A DNA stretch of 64,000 nt from Sphingobacteriales bacterium (lineage in GTDB: Bacteria; Bacteroidota; Bacteroidia; Chitinophagales; JADIYW01): NCBI GenBank assembly GCA_016721245.1, contig JADKIQ010000004.1, positions 124,001-188,000 of the forward strand. Reading direction: 5' to 3'. The position numbers were made by a program, and so were the translations under genes. Numbering within the stretch: the first letter of the stretch is position 1; every line of letters starts with the position of its first letter. A model generated the notes under the pieces. That model was not told the origin of the DNA, searched no databases, and saw only the letters and a program-made list of their open reading frames with translations. Below, piece after piece: positions 16,570 to 24,940 of the stretch.

Positions 16570-17985
16570 TTATCCCAGCTGTTCATTCACATCATCGCCG
16601 TACCATTTTATTTTGCGTGATAAATACATAATAACACACAGCACTATAAATAAACCTACACTGCCAATCAGTAAGGCATAATCTTCCGAACGCAATATCA
16701 CAAAAAGGAAACCATATAGTATAATCAGAATACCGGCAAGTAATGCCATGAGCCTGTTTTCTTTAAAGATGGTTTTGGAATACAAAGAAATTAGTAAAAT
16801 AATAGCACCACTAGAAAGGAGATAAGCAGTAGTAAAACCTAATTGCTCTGAAATAGATAGTAAAAGTGTATAGAAGATAATTAAGGCCAATCCTACGAGT
16901 AAATACTGCACCGGATGTATTTTAAATCCATTCAGTATTTCTGTAAATAGAAATACTAAAAACGTTAGCAAAATAAACATGATGGCGTATTTGGCAGAAC
17001 GCATGCTTTTCTGGTAATGATCTACCGGAATAAGGAGATTAACACCAAATGCCGCTTCGTTGATATTATAAGCGCTGTTGGTCCATTCCTGCGGGAAATT
17101 TCTGTTGAGATTCAGAACCTTCCAGTTGGCTTCAAATCCTTTGTCGTTCACCTCATTGCTATCGGTGATAAAGGCACCGTCAAAACTCGGTGTTTTGTAT
17201 GCTGATTTAAGTGTTACATTGGTTTCTTTTCCAATCGGAATAAAATATAAAGAAGAACTTCCGTTTAAATCCAGCGTCATACTGAAATCTATGCTTGGCG
17301 CATCTTTCACATTTACTTTTGCACTTAACCCGGATGAACCATTGCCACTGTTTTTTACAGGAACCGTTTCTACCGCATTTCTGTCGTAATTATCATAAGC
17401 GGTATATTTATTTCCGGAAGAAACCAGTATATCATTATCGTCAATTCCCGGATTCATTTCCAAGGTGTCTCCATTCCAATTCAGTATAACGCGTTTATTT
17501 ATGCCTCTTAAATCAGGAATATTTATGGATACATATGCTTTTTCCCAGAGTACATTTTCGGCTGCGATGCCCAGTTTCTCAATGGCAATTTTATTGAAAC
17601 GTCCTTTGATGTTCAGCTCTGTGGAATATACGACCGCATCATAAATACTACGATGTTTCAGTTCCGTTTTTACATCTCCTTTAATATCGAGTTGTTCGGG
17701 CAAGAAATGCATGGTGCTGATGGTATTCGTATAAATCGTTTGTCCTTTATCATTCTGCGAAGCAACTACATCTTTATATGGAATATTAATGATGGGGCCT
17801 GCTATCGTTTGGTCGTAGCCCCACTTACTGCTGATTTCGTTAATTACGTTCTGGCTTTGCGACTGACGTTCGGAAATCAATCCCTGTATCATGTAGGTCG
17901 GTATCAGTAATAGCAATACCAAAATGCCGACAGCTGCAAATTTTACGGTGTGTGAAGTTTTTACCCATGTAGAAAAGTTACTCAT
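16570..17985 (-). CDS. creD: CreD-like inner membrane protein
   Basis: A 471-residue protein of the CreD (cell envelope integrity) family. One N-terminal membrane helix (KFAAVGILVLLLLIPTYMIQGLI) is followed by the family's SERQSQSQNVINEISSKWG block, a large periplasmic beta-rich domain (about 45-320, with LNGSSSLYFIPIGKETNV) and a C-terminal cluster of about five to six helices. In E. coli creD responds to CreBC and affects colicin and beta-lactam tolerance; in Bacteroidota the role is unknown. No creBC-type genes are adjacent, so the regulatory link of E. coli is not conserved here. Confidence 0.92.
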   Translation of the reverse strand: MSNFSTWVKTSHTVKFAAVGILVLLLLIPTYMIQGLISERQSQSQNVINEISSKWGYDQTIAGPIINIPYKDVVASQNDKGQTIYTNTISTMHFLPEQLDIKGDVKTELKHRSIYDAVVYSTELNIKGRFNKIAIEKLGIAAENVLWEKAYVSINIPDLRGINKRVILNWNGDTLEMNPGIDDNDILVSSGNKYTAYDNYDRNAVETVPVKNSGNGSSGLSAKVNVKDAPSIDFSMTLDLNGSSSLYFIPIGKETNVTLKSAYKTPSFDGAFITDSNEVNDKGFEANWKVLNLNRNFPQEWTNSAYNINEAAFGVNLLIPVDHYQKSMRSAKYAIMFILLTFLVFLFTEILNGFKIHPVQYLLVGLALIIFYTLLLSISEQLGFTTAYLLSSGAIILLISLYSKTIFKENRLMALLAGILIILYGFLFVILRSEDYALLIGSVGLFIVLCVIMYLSRKIKWYGDDVNEQLG

Positions 17986-18134
17986 ATTTTAATATTTTTT
18001 GGTTTGTTAAATTTTTTCTAAAATTATAAAGTATTTAGTTAGTTATATGTTAGGATATGTTAGAACGTGAATGGTTTTGTATAAAATATCTTAATTCATA
18101 AACAAATCGTAATTTTAAGAATAAAATAGGAATT

Positions 18135-19106
18135 ATGTCTGTAAACAATATAGCAGTTTTTACATCCGGAGGAGATGCGCCGGGCATGAATGCCTGTATA
18201 CGTGCCTGTGTGCGTGCCGGGATACAAAAAGGCTGGAAAGTATATGGAATTCTGAATGGATATGAAGGCATGATAGATGGGCATATTAACGAAATGGATT
18301 CCCGCTCTGTCGGAAATATCATTCACCGCGGCGGCACTATTCTTAAATCTTCCAGAAGTAAACGTTTTACAACAGCTGAAGGAAGAAAGCAGGCATATGA
18401 ACAATTAAAAAGCAGAAATATCGATGCCGTGATTGCTATCGGCGGCGACGGAACGTTTAAAGGTACACAGGAATTTACCAGAGAATATAATATACCGTTT
18501 ATCGGTATTCCCGGCACGATAGATAATGACCTTTTCGGCACAGACTATACCATTGGATATGATTCTGCGGTAGCAACAGCCGTGGAATTAATAGACAAGG
18601 TGAGAGATACTGCCAATGCGTTGGGAAGGCTTTTCTTTATTGAAGTAATGGGCAGAGACGTGGGGACTATCGCTTTGGCTTCCGGTCTGGCTTCGGGTGC
18701 GGAGGATATTTTAATTCCGGAGATAAAAACGGATCTGGATGAAATCTCGACAAAACTTAAAAACAGCAAACAGAAAGAATCCTACATCATTGTGGTGGCC
18801 GAAGGCGATGATGCCGGAGGGGTAATGGAGATTTCAGCGAAGTTTAAACAAATGCATCCGGAGTATGATATCAAAACATTGGTGCTGGGGCATTTGCTCC
18901 GTGGCGGTAATCCATCAGCCAACGACAGAATACTGGCTTCCCGTTTAGGTGTGGCGGCAGTAGATGCCATCGCAGAAGGAAACTTTAATGTGATGGCCGG
19001 CATACACAACAACAGAATATTGTTTACTCCATTAAACTTATCCTGCAAACATTTTATGGAGATCAATCAGGAATGGAAGCATCTGATGGATTTATTATCC
19101 TGTTAA
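18135..19106 (+). CDS. pfkA: ATP-dependent 6-phosphofructokinase
   Basis: A 323-residue glycolytic kinase of the PfkA type (E. coli: 320). Motifs: FTSGGDAPGMNACIRACVR at the N-terminus for ATP, GGDGTFKGTQEF with the ATP-type GGDGT glycine (the pyrophosphate-dependent forms have GGDDS/T instead), PGTIDNDLFGTDYTIGYDSA with the catalytic aspartate in TIDND, and EVMGRDVGTIALASGLA for fructose 6-phosphate. The sugar-binding GHLLRGGNPSANDR is also present. Monocistronic, with about 150 bases of AT-rich sequence upstream, divergent from creD. Confidence 0.96.
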   Translation: MSVNNIAVFTSGGDAPGMNACIRACVRAGIQKGWKVYGILNGYEGMIDGHINEMDSRSVGNIIHRGGTILKSSRSKRFTTAEGRKQAYEQLKSRNIDAVIAIGGDGTFKGTQEFTREYNIPFIGIPGTIDNDLFGTDYTIGYDSAVATAVELIDKVRDTANALGRLFFIEVMGRDVGTIALASGLASGAEDILIPEIKTDLDEISTKLKNSKQKESYIIVVAEGDDAGGVMEISAKFKQMHPEYDIKTLVLGHLLRGGNPSANDRILASRLGVAAVDAIAEGNFNVMAGIHNNRILFTPLNLSCKHFMEINQEWKHLMDLLSC

Positions 19107-19181
19107 AAATTTTTTTCTGCTACATAACAAAACGGATTATATTTTTTTGTAACTTAGACATAATGAAGCAATCACTTCATC

Positions 19182-20474
19182 ATGTTGAATCGTTGTAATG
19201 TCATATCAGGTACATTCCGGCGGATTCTGCGTAGTTCTCTCTTTGTAAATGTCATCATGTTGTATATAAGTAACCCTATTGTATATGGACAAACCATTTC
19301 ATGGAGTGGATATGCAGCCGGATCAAGTTCATATACGAGTGGACCTTTATCTGCTGTGATTACCAATACACCCGGAAATTATTACATCAACAGCTCTCCA
19401 AAATATCATCCAAATAATAACAGTGATATTCATTCACCAAACAACAATTGCGGTTCTGTTGGCCTCCTTATGGAAATGGACTGGGGAAACAACGCCAATA
19501 CACAAAATTATGCGACTACGCTGACCATTAATTTTGCCCAATGTGTGTACGGACCGATAACATTCAGTATTTACGATATTAATACTGATAACTTCAACTC
19601 CTGGGGAGATTGGATAGATATTTCTGCAACAGGAAATACCGGTGCCTTGAGCGCTCCATCCGTTAGTGGATGCACGCCCAATACATCTGTTTCCGGTACT
19701 ACGCGAAGAATAAGAGGCGGACTGGCGGCAAGTAGTAACACTACCGGCTGTACCTGTGGTACCACCAATGTTTCTGTGGGCTCTTCCGCTAATAAGATTA
19801 CCAGCATTACCCTGAAATATTATGCAGATCCGGCAGCATGGGCCTTAAATCCCAATAATCCGGCATTTCAGTACATTATTATCAGCAATCTTACAGTGGG
19901 AAACATCTCCTGTGTGCTACCTGTGGAATTGATATCCTTTGATGGAAAATGTAAAGAAGGTAAGAAAACAATAGTCTGGTCAACTGCTTCTGAAACCAAC
20001 AATGATTTTTATACGATAGAACATAGCAAAGATGGTATTGAATTCTCTCTGGCGGCTGATAACATCAAAGGGGCAGGAAACAGCAATCAAGTGCTGAATT
20101 ACGAAAAGGAATTGAATGAATCTGATAATGAATATAAATACTATCGCTTAAAACAGACAGATTTTGACGGCAGTATAACGTATTCAAAAATCATTTTAGT
20201 GGATTGTAATGAATCAGCAATAAACGATTATAGTATAATTAATAACTTATCAGGGGAAGGTATTAGAGTACTATTCAAACAACAACCCGATGCTTCCCTG
20301 AAGTACGAAGTATATAATGTGTTGGGAAGATTAATGAAATCAGCTGATTTTATAGCAGGAACAACGGATATTACAATGAATGAATATCCTTCCGGAATCT
20401 ATCTGCTGAAGATTACAGATGCAAATAACTCCAGTAACTTTACATCGAAATCCTTTCAATGGATAAATAAATAG
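19182..20474 (+). CDS. T9SS-exported surface protein of unknown function
   Basis: A 430-residue secreted protein. The N-terminus has a long, basic signal sequence (cleavage probably after IVYGQ, residue 37). The next about 210 residues are rich in Ser, Thr, Asn and Gly, with five or six cysteines (GCTPNTSVSGTTR, NTTGCTCGTTNVS), and match no family I know. From LPVELISFDGK (about 246) an Ig-like module runs to VDCNES, and the last about 80 residues are a type A Por sorting domain (YEVYNVLGRLMKSADFIAG.. YPSGIYLLKI). The Ig module plus sorting domain resembles that of the phosphoesterase at 9058. Confidence 0.8.
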   Translation: MLNRCNVISGTFRRILRSSLFVNVIMLYISNPIVYGQTISWSGYAAGSSSYTSGPLSAVITNTPGNYYINSSPKYHPNNNSDIHSPNNNCGSVGLLMEMDWGNNANTQNYATTLTINFAQCVYGPITFSIYDINTDNFNSWGDWIDISATGNTGALSAPSVSGCTPNTSVSGTTRRIRGGLAASSNTTGCTCGTTNVSVGSSANKITSITLKYYADPAAWALNPNNPAFQYIIISNLTVGNISCVLPVELISFDGKCKEGKKTIVWSTASETNNDFYTIEHSKDGIEFSLAADNIKGAGNSNQVLNYEKELNESDNEYKYYRLKQTDFDGSITYSKIILVDCNESAINDYSIINNLSGEGIRVLFKQQPDASLKYEVYNVLGRLMKSADFIAGTTDITMNEYPSGIYLLKITDANNSSNFTSKSFQWINK

Positions 20475-20556
20475 TTGACAAATTCTGTATAGATTAAGAA
20501 ATTACTATTATTAGTTGCATTTTTGTGCTTACCTTTTAATAAAAACTCATTTTTAG

Positions 20557-20564
20557 TAGATTTG
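20557..20564 (+). promoter_or_regulatory. Candidate -7 box for ilvB-ilvN-ilvC
   Basis: TAGATTTG fits TAnnTTTG, 26 bases before the ilvB start. A TTG at the expected -33 spacing is absent, so the call is tentative. No leader peptide rich in branched-chain codons or attenuator hairpin is visible in the 116-base gap. Confidence 0.4.
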
Positions 20565-20590
20565 TAAGGTATAGCATAGTAAATAAACTC

Positions 20591-22300
20591 ATGTCAGAAG
20601 CAAATAAAAATCAGATTACAGGTTCCGAAGCAGTCATCAAATCATTGATAGCTGAAGGTATTGAAGTTATTTTTGGTTATCCGGGCGGAGCAATTATGCC
20701 TATTTACGATGCATTATGGCATTATCAGGATAAAATCAACCACGTTTTGGTTCGTCATGAGCAAGGAGCAACCCACGCTGCAGAAGGCTGGGCACGTGTA
20801 AAAGGAAAAGCAGCCGTTTGTTTTGCTACTTCCGGACCGGGCGCTACTAACCTTATTACGGGTATTGCAGATGCCATTATGGACAGTACACCCATGGTTT
20901 GTATTACCGGACAAGTGCCGATGCACCTTTTGGGTTCTGATGCTTTTCAGGAAACGGATGTGGTAGGTATTACCATGCCAATTACGAAATGGAATTATCA
21001 GGTGACTAAAGCTGCGGAGATTCCGTCGGTTTTAGCCAAAGCATTTTATATTGCCAATACAGGGAAGCCGGGGCCGGTTTTAATAGATATTACCAAAAAT
21101 GCCCAGTTCGAACTGATGGAATGGCAGGGTTATGTACCTTGTAATGAGGTCAGAGGTTATACATCTAACCCAAGTGTAGATACTGTAAAATTACAACAAG
21201 CAGCTGAAATCATTAATTCAGCTAAAAAACCTTTAATAATTGCAGGTCAGGGAGTTATTATTTCTAAAACAAGAGAAATACTGGAACAGTTGTCTTCAAA
21301 AACAGGCATTCCGGTAACCACTACCATGCAGGGCTTAGGCGGATTTAATCCCGATCATCAGAACTACGTTGGTTTGCCGGGTATGCACGGAAATTACTCG
21401 GTGAATATCAAAATGAATGAGTGTGATGTGATGATTGCTGTGGGGATGCGTTTTGATGACCGTGTAACCGGTGATGTTTCCAAATTCGCCAAACAGGCTA
21501 AAGTCATCCATATCGAAATAGATGCGGTGGAGATAGATAAAGTAGTGAAAACAGAAGTAGGGATTTTGGCAGATGCCAAAGAAGCATTAACGGCTTTGTT
21601 ACCATTGGTCAATGAAAATACACACACCGACTGGATTCAAACGTTCAAAGAGTTAGATAAACAGGAAGAAGTATTGGTAATTCGTCACGCCATTCATCCG
21701 GAAAACGGAGGTATTAAAATGGGCGAAATCATGCACCTTATTGATGAGAAAACCAAAGGAGAAGCGATTATCGTTCCGGATGTTGGTCAGCACCAGATGT
21801 ATGCCATGCGTTATTACAACTACAGAAAACCGAATTCATGGGTAAGCAGTGGAGGTTTGGGTACTATGGGATTTTCCATTCCGGCGGCTATTGGTGCACA
21901 AATGGCAGCACCCGACAGAACCACGGTGGTGATTGTAGGAGATGGCTGTTTCCAAATGACCTTACAGGAGTTGGGCACCATTTGGCAGAATAACCTGAAT
22001 GTAAAAATCGTTATTTTCAATAATAACTATTTAGGCATGGTGCGCCAGTGGCAGCAGTTGTTCTTTGATAACAGATATTCTTCCGTGGAATTGAAAAATC
22101 CCGATTTTGTGGCTATATCAAGGGGATTCAGACTGGAAAGTGCCAAAGTGGAGCAACGTGCAGAATTGAGTGCTGCCTTAGATGTGATGTTTGCGCACAA
22201 AGGCGGTTATGTACTGGAAGTAGTGGTGGAAAAAGAAGAAAATTTATTTCCTATGGTGCCAAGTGGCAAAGCCTGCAGCGATGTAATTTTAGAACCTTAA
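20591..22300 (+). CDS. ilvB: Acetolactate synthase, large (catalytic) subunit
   Basis: A 569-residue thiamine-diphosphate enzyme joining two pyruvates, or pyruvate and 2-ketobutyrate, at the first common step of Val/Leu/Ile synthesis. The catalytic glutamate is in VRHEQGATHAAEGWAR, the FAD-region block is MHGNYSVNIKMNECDVMIAVGMRFDDRVTG and the ThDP/Mg motif is VIVGDGCFQMTLQELGTIWQNNLNVKIVIFNNN. All three domains are present at normal length. It starts an operon with the small subunit (10 bases on) and ilvC. Confidence 0.96.
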   Translation: MSEANKNQITGSEAVIKSLIAEGIEVIFGYPGGAIMPIYDALWHYQDKINHVLVRHEQGATHAAEGWARVKGKAAVCFATSGPGATNLITGIADAIMDSTPMVCITGQVPMHLLGSDAFQETDVVGITMPITKWNYQVTKAAEIPSVLAKAFYIANTGKPGPVLIDITKNAQFELMEWQGYVPCNEVRGYTSNPSVDTVKLQQAAEIINSAKKPLIIAGQGVIISKTREILEQLSSKTGIPVTTTMQGLGGFNPDHQNYVGLPGMHGNYSVNIKMNECDVMIAVGMRFDDRVTGDVSKFAKQAKVIHIEIDAVEIDKVVKTEVGILADAKEALTALLPLVNENTHTDWIQTFKELDKQEEVLVIRHAIHPENGGIKMGEIMHLIDEKTKGEAIIVPDVGQHQMYAMRYYNYRKPNSWVSSGGLGTMGFSIPAAIGAQMAAPDRTTVVIVGDGCFQMTLQELGTIWQNNLNVKIVIFNNNYLGMVRQWQQLFFDNRYSSVELKNPDFVAISRGFRLESAKVEQRAELSAALDVMFAHKGGYVLEVVVEKEENLFPMVPSGKACSDVILEP

Positions 22301-22310
22301 TAACGAAAAA

Positions 22311-22550
22311 GTGAAATCATATAAAATACAATTTATTTCTTATAATCAACCGGTCTTAATCGGACGTTTTATGTTGATTTTTTCACGCAGGAGAGTGGAT
22401 GTAACGAATTTTTCATTCAGAAAGATAGATGAAAACGACGGTGAATTCACCATTGAATTCAATGCAGAAGAATGGGCAGCCGAAAACATTTTAAAGCAAG
22501 TGCAAAAACAAATCGATATTTTTGAAGCGAAATTGGTTTCGCAGCATTAA
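22311..22550 (+). CDS. ilvN: Acetolactate synthase small subunit, single ACT domain
   Basis: A 79-residue protein with a GTG start, 10 bases after ilvB. It forms just one ACT domain (IQFISYNQPVLIGRFMLIFSRRRVDVTNFSFRKIDENDGEFTIEF is the strand-helix-strand core in outline). Usual IlvN/IlvH subunits carry about 160-190 residues with an ACT domain plus a second C-terminal domain, so this looks like the short IlvM type (E. coli IlvM is about 87). The usual valine-contacting 'N.PGVL.R' loop is replaced by NQPVLIGR. Feedback by valine may therefore be weak or different; that is inference. Confidence 0.82.
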   Translation: MKSYKIQFISYNQPVLIGRFMLIFSRRRVDVTNFSFRKIDENDGEFTIEFNAEEWAAENILKQVQKQIDIFEAKLVSQH

Positions 22551-22594
22551 ATATATAATTCATAATTCAACACTCATAATTCAAAATTAAAAGT

Positions 22595-23638
22595 ATGGCA
22601 GTAATGAACTTTGGCGGAGTAGAAGAAAACGTGGTTACACGTGAAGAATTCCCGTTAGCAAAAGCAAAAGAAGTATTAAAAGACGAAGTAATCGCTGTAA
22701 TTGGTTACGGTGTACAAGGTCCCGGACAAGCGTTAAACTTACGCGATAACGGTTTCAAGGTGATTATTGGTCAGCGCAAGCCGTCCAAATCATGGGACAA
22801 AGCGGAAAAAGACGGTTTTGTAGCCGGACAAACCTTATTTGAACCGGAAGAAGCGTTGGAAAAAGCTACTATCATCATGTACTTATTATCGGATGCAGCG
22901 CAAATAGAAATGTGGCCAACGGTGAAGAAACATTTAACCGCAGGAAAAGCATTATACTTCTCTCATGGTTTCGGAATTACCTACAAAGAACGTACAGGCA
23001 TCATTCCACCAACAGATGTGGATGTGATTTTAACCGCACCAAAAGGTTCAGGAACCTCCTTGCGTCGTTTATTCCAGGAAGGAAAAGGCTTGAACTCTTC
23101 TTACGCTATTTTCCAGGATGCAACCGGAAAAGCGTATGACAGAACAATTGCACTTGGAATCGGAATCGGTTCAGGGTATTTGTTTGAAACTACTTTCCAG
23201 AAAGAAGTATATTCTGACTTAACGGGCGAACGTGGAGTGTTAATGGGCGCTCTAGCGGGTATCATGGAAGCACAATACAAAGTATTACGTGAAAATGGTC
23301 ACTCACCATCTGAAGCATTCAACGAAACGGTAGAAGAATTGACGGAATCTTTAATCAAACTGGTTTCTGAAAACGGGATGGACTGGATGTACGGCAACTG
23401 CTCTACAACAGCTCAACGCGGTGCATTAGACTGGAAAGGTCCTTTCCGCGAAGCAGTTTTACCGGTATTCAAAGAGTTATACGCGAAAGTAGCAGCAGGT
23501 GAAGAAGCACAACGCTCTATCGATACCAACTCACAACCGGATTACAGAGAAAAACTGGAAGTGGAACTGGCAGAAATCAGAGATTCTGAAATGTGGCAGG
23601 CAGGTAAAGTAGTACGCGGCTTACGTCCGGGAAAATAA
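22595..23638 (+). CDS. ilvC: Ketol-acid reductoisomerase, class I
   Basis: A 347-residue NAD(P)H- and Mg-dependent enzyme converting acetolactate to dihydroxyisovalerate. The cofactor fold is VIAVIGYGVQGPGQALNLRDNG, with the downstream loop IGQRKPSKSWDKA whose Arg and Ser residues suit the 2'-phosphate of NADPH. The catalytic acids lie in YSDLTGERGVLMGALAGIMEAQY and in the C-terminal knotted domain (ELTESLIKLVSENGMDWMYGNCSTTAQRGAL). The length suggests the short class I form. Third gene of ilvB-ilvN-ilvC, after a 44-base gap that contains several AATTCA-type repeats. Confidence 0.96.
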   Translation: MAVMNFGGVEENVVTREEFPLAKAKEVLKDEVIAVIGYGVQGPGQALNLRDNGFKVIIGQRKPSKSWDKAEKDGFVAGQTLFEPEEALEKATIIMYLLSDAAQIEMWPTVKKHLTAGKALYFSHGFGITYKERTGIIPPTDVDVILTAPKGSGTSLRRLFQEGKGLNSSYAIFQDATGKAYDRTIALGIGIGSGYLFETTFQKEVYSDLTGERGVLMGALAGIMEAQYKVLRENGHSPSEAFNETVEELTESLIKLVSENGMDWMYGNCSTTAQRGALDWKGPFREAVLPVFKELYAKVAAGEEAQRSIDTNSQPDYREKLEVELAEIRDSEMWQAGKVVRGLRPGK

Positions 23639-23650
23639 ATTTGAATTAAA

Positions 23651-23689
23651 CGTCATTGCGAGCGAAACAAAGTGAAGCGCGGCAATCTG
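23651..23689. repeat. REP-like dispersed repeat
   Basis: cgtcattgcgagcgaaacaaagtgaagcgcggcaatctg resembles the 'CGTCATTGCGAGG..GAAGCAATCT' repeat seen in many bacterial genomes. A shortened copy lies at 60853-60878. Both sit just after the 3' end of a gene. Confidence 0.6.
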
Positions 23690-23702
23690 TTTATAAAATA
23701 AT

Positions 23703-23732
23703 AGCCATCGCTAAAAACGCGGTGGCTTTTTT
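23703..23732 (+). terminator. Intrinsic terminator of the ilvB-ilvN-ilvC operon
   Basis: Nine-base stem agccatcgc / gcggtggct (one G-T pair) with a seven-base loop, followed by six T's. It ends the ilv operon, and its T tract reaches the stop codon region of the convergent gene at 23731. Confidence 0.8.
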
Positions 23733-24186
23733 ATTGTATCATTCTTTCATTCATGAATACATAAAGCCGTTCTACCAGCCAGCAAAAAAATGCCCAGGCA
23801 GGGAAGAAGTCCAGACGGATTAATCCCATAATATGCCATCCTGTGGTATATTGCCACGGACAACTTCCTAATGTTTGCTGCAAAATAAACCCTGAAATAA
23901 ATTCGACGATAAAGATGAGTGTTACATAAATCGTTAATCTAATGATGATATTTTTTTCTTTCATCTTGCCATAGCCATAGTGACCGATAATCGGAATGAG
24001 AGCATAGATAAAAATCATCCAGACATAGGTAAACCCTGCTAATGCCAAAGGTGGTTTTCCGCAGAGAGGTGTGTGCTTTATAAAACTTACTATAGCGGTG
24101 AATACGACTTCTGTAGTAATTCCCATGCACGAAAAAACTAACATCATAAAGAACATATGACCTCGTCTGTGTTTGGTAAACGGCAT
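23731..24186 (-). CDS. Four- to five-helix membrane protein related to TMEM229 / CmpB-type
   Basis: A 151-residue polytopic membrane protein. Two blocks recall animal TMEM229A/B: an early GxxxEVxFTA segment (MGITTEVVFTAIVSFI) followed by VWMIFIYAL, and a later VEFISGFILQQTLGSCPWQYTTGWHIMGLIRLDFFPAW region, which matches the animal 'EF.TGFIL....CPWDYS...D.MGLI.LEY..PW' pattern from memory; C109-P110-W111 are the centre of it. Bacterial relatives are often labelled putative ABC transporter type IV (CmpB). No ATPase gene is adjacent, so a transporter role is not supported here. Divergent from the DUF2721 gene. Confidence 0.72.
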   Translation of the reverse strand: MPFTKHRRGHMFFMMLVFSCMGITTEVVFTAIVSFIKHTPLCGKPPLALAGFTYVWMIFIYALIPIIGHYGYGKMKEKNIIIRLTIYVTLIFIVEFISGFILQQTLGSCPWQYTTGWHIMGLIRLDFFPAWAFFCWLVERLYVFMNERMIQ

Positions 24187-24272
24187 TTTAGTGTGATTTT
24201 AATGGTTAGATGACAAGTTAGTTATATTACTGTGATTTATTGGCAAGATGTTATAAGGAACTTTAGTTTTTA

Positions 24273-24280
24273 TAACTTTG
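24273..24280 (+). promoter_or_regulatory. Candidate -7 box for the DUF2721 gene
   Basis: TAACTTTG fits TAnnTTTG and ends 14 bases before the ATG at 24295, giving a leader of about 9 bases. No good -33 box is seen. Confidence 0.4.
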
Positions 24281-24294
24281 TTAACTAATTAGTT

Positions 24295-24786
24295 ATGGAA
24301 ATCACACTCACCACCCCGGCAATTCTGTTTTCGACAGTATCTTTATTATATGTTGCCTATACTACCCGCTTTGTTGCTATTTCTAATCTCATACGCACAC
24401 TGAAAACACGCTTTCAGGAAGATCACGAAGACGCAGTGTTGCAGCAAATTTCGAATTTGCGGATCCGGGTGTTGTTGATACGAAACATGCAGTTGTCTGG
24501 AATTATTTCATTGATTGTAAGCGCCGTTTCTATTGTATTCATTTATATAGGCGAACAAAACGTAGGATTCGTCTTCTTTGGTATCAGTTTGTTGTTTTTG
24601 ATATATTCCATGCTGCTGGCCGCCCGCGAAATATGGATTTCCGTTGAATCCCTGAATATTGAATTGAATTCCATTCATGAATTAAAGAAAGACGGAATAG
24701 ATGACGGATTGCTTATCTCTCACAAAATCAAAAAGATGACCAAGGCAACTAAAGAGTTGTTTGAACGTGATGAAAAAGAATCATAA
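24295..24786 (+). CDS. DUF2721 family membrane protein
   Basis: A 163-residue protein with about three membrane segments: one at residues 5-30 (PAILFSTVSLLYVAYTTRFVAI) and a pair near 66-117. Between them is a charged linker with two-helix character, RFQEDHEDAVLQQISNLRIRVLLIRN. A cytoplasmic amphipathic tail follows, ending in KKMTKATKELFERDEKES. This layout and the helix-1 sequence match DUF2721, a family without known function. It is monocistronic as far as I can see. Confidence 0.8.
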   Translation: MEITLTTPAILFSTVSLLYVAYTTRFVAISNLIRTLKTRFQEDHEDAVLQQISNLRIRVLLIRNMQLSGIISLIVSAVSIVFIYIGEQNVGFVFFGISLLFLIYSMLLAAREIWISVESLNIELNSIHELKKDGIDDGLLISHKIKKMTKATKELFERDEKES

Positions 24787-24874
24787 CCAAGTAGTCATAA
24801 TCAAGTAGCCTTGTTGATTGGGTTGTTTTCTCTCCACAAAAGTGTATAAACTGTCGTTTTATACCCGCTAAAAA

Positions 24875-24897
24875 TATTCCAACTTTATCTTGGAATA
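24875..24897. promoter_or_regulatory. Inverted repeat ahead of the TPR gene
   Basis: TATTCCAA - ctttatc - TTGGAATA is a perfect eight-base inverted repeat 44 bases upstream of the TPR gene start and just before an AATATTTG that could be a weak -7 box. It might be an operator; it lacks the T tract of a terminator. Confidence 0.3.
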
Positions 24898-24940
24898 ATA
24901 TTTGTAATTATTCGTTATCAATCATAATTAAACATTCATT

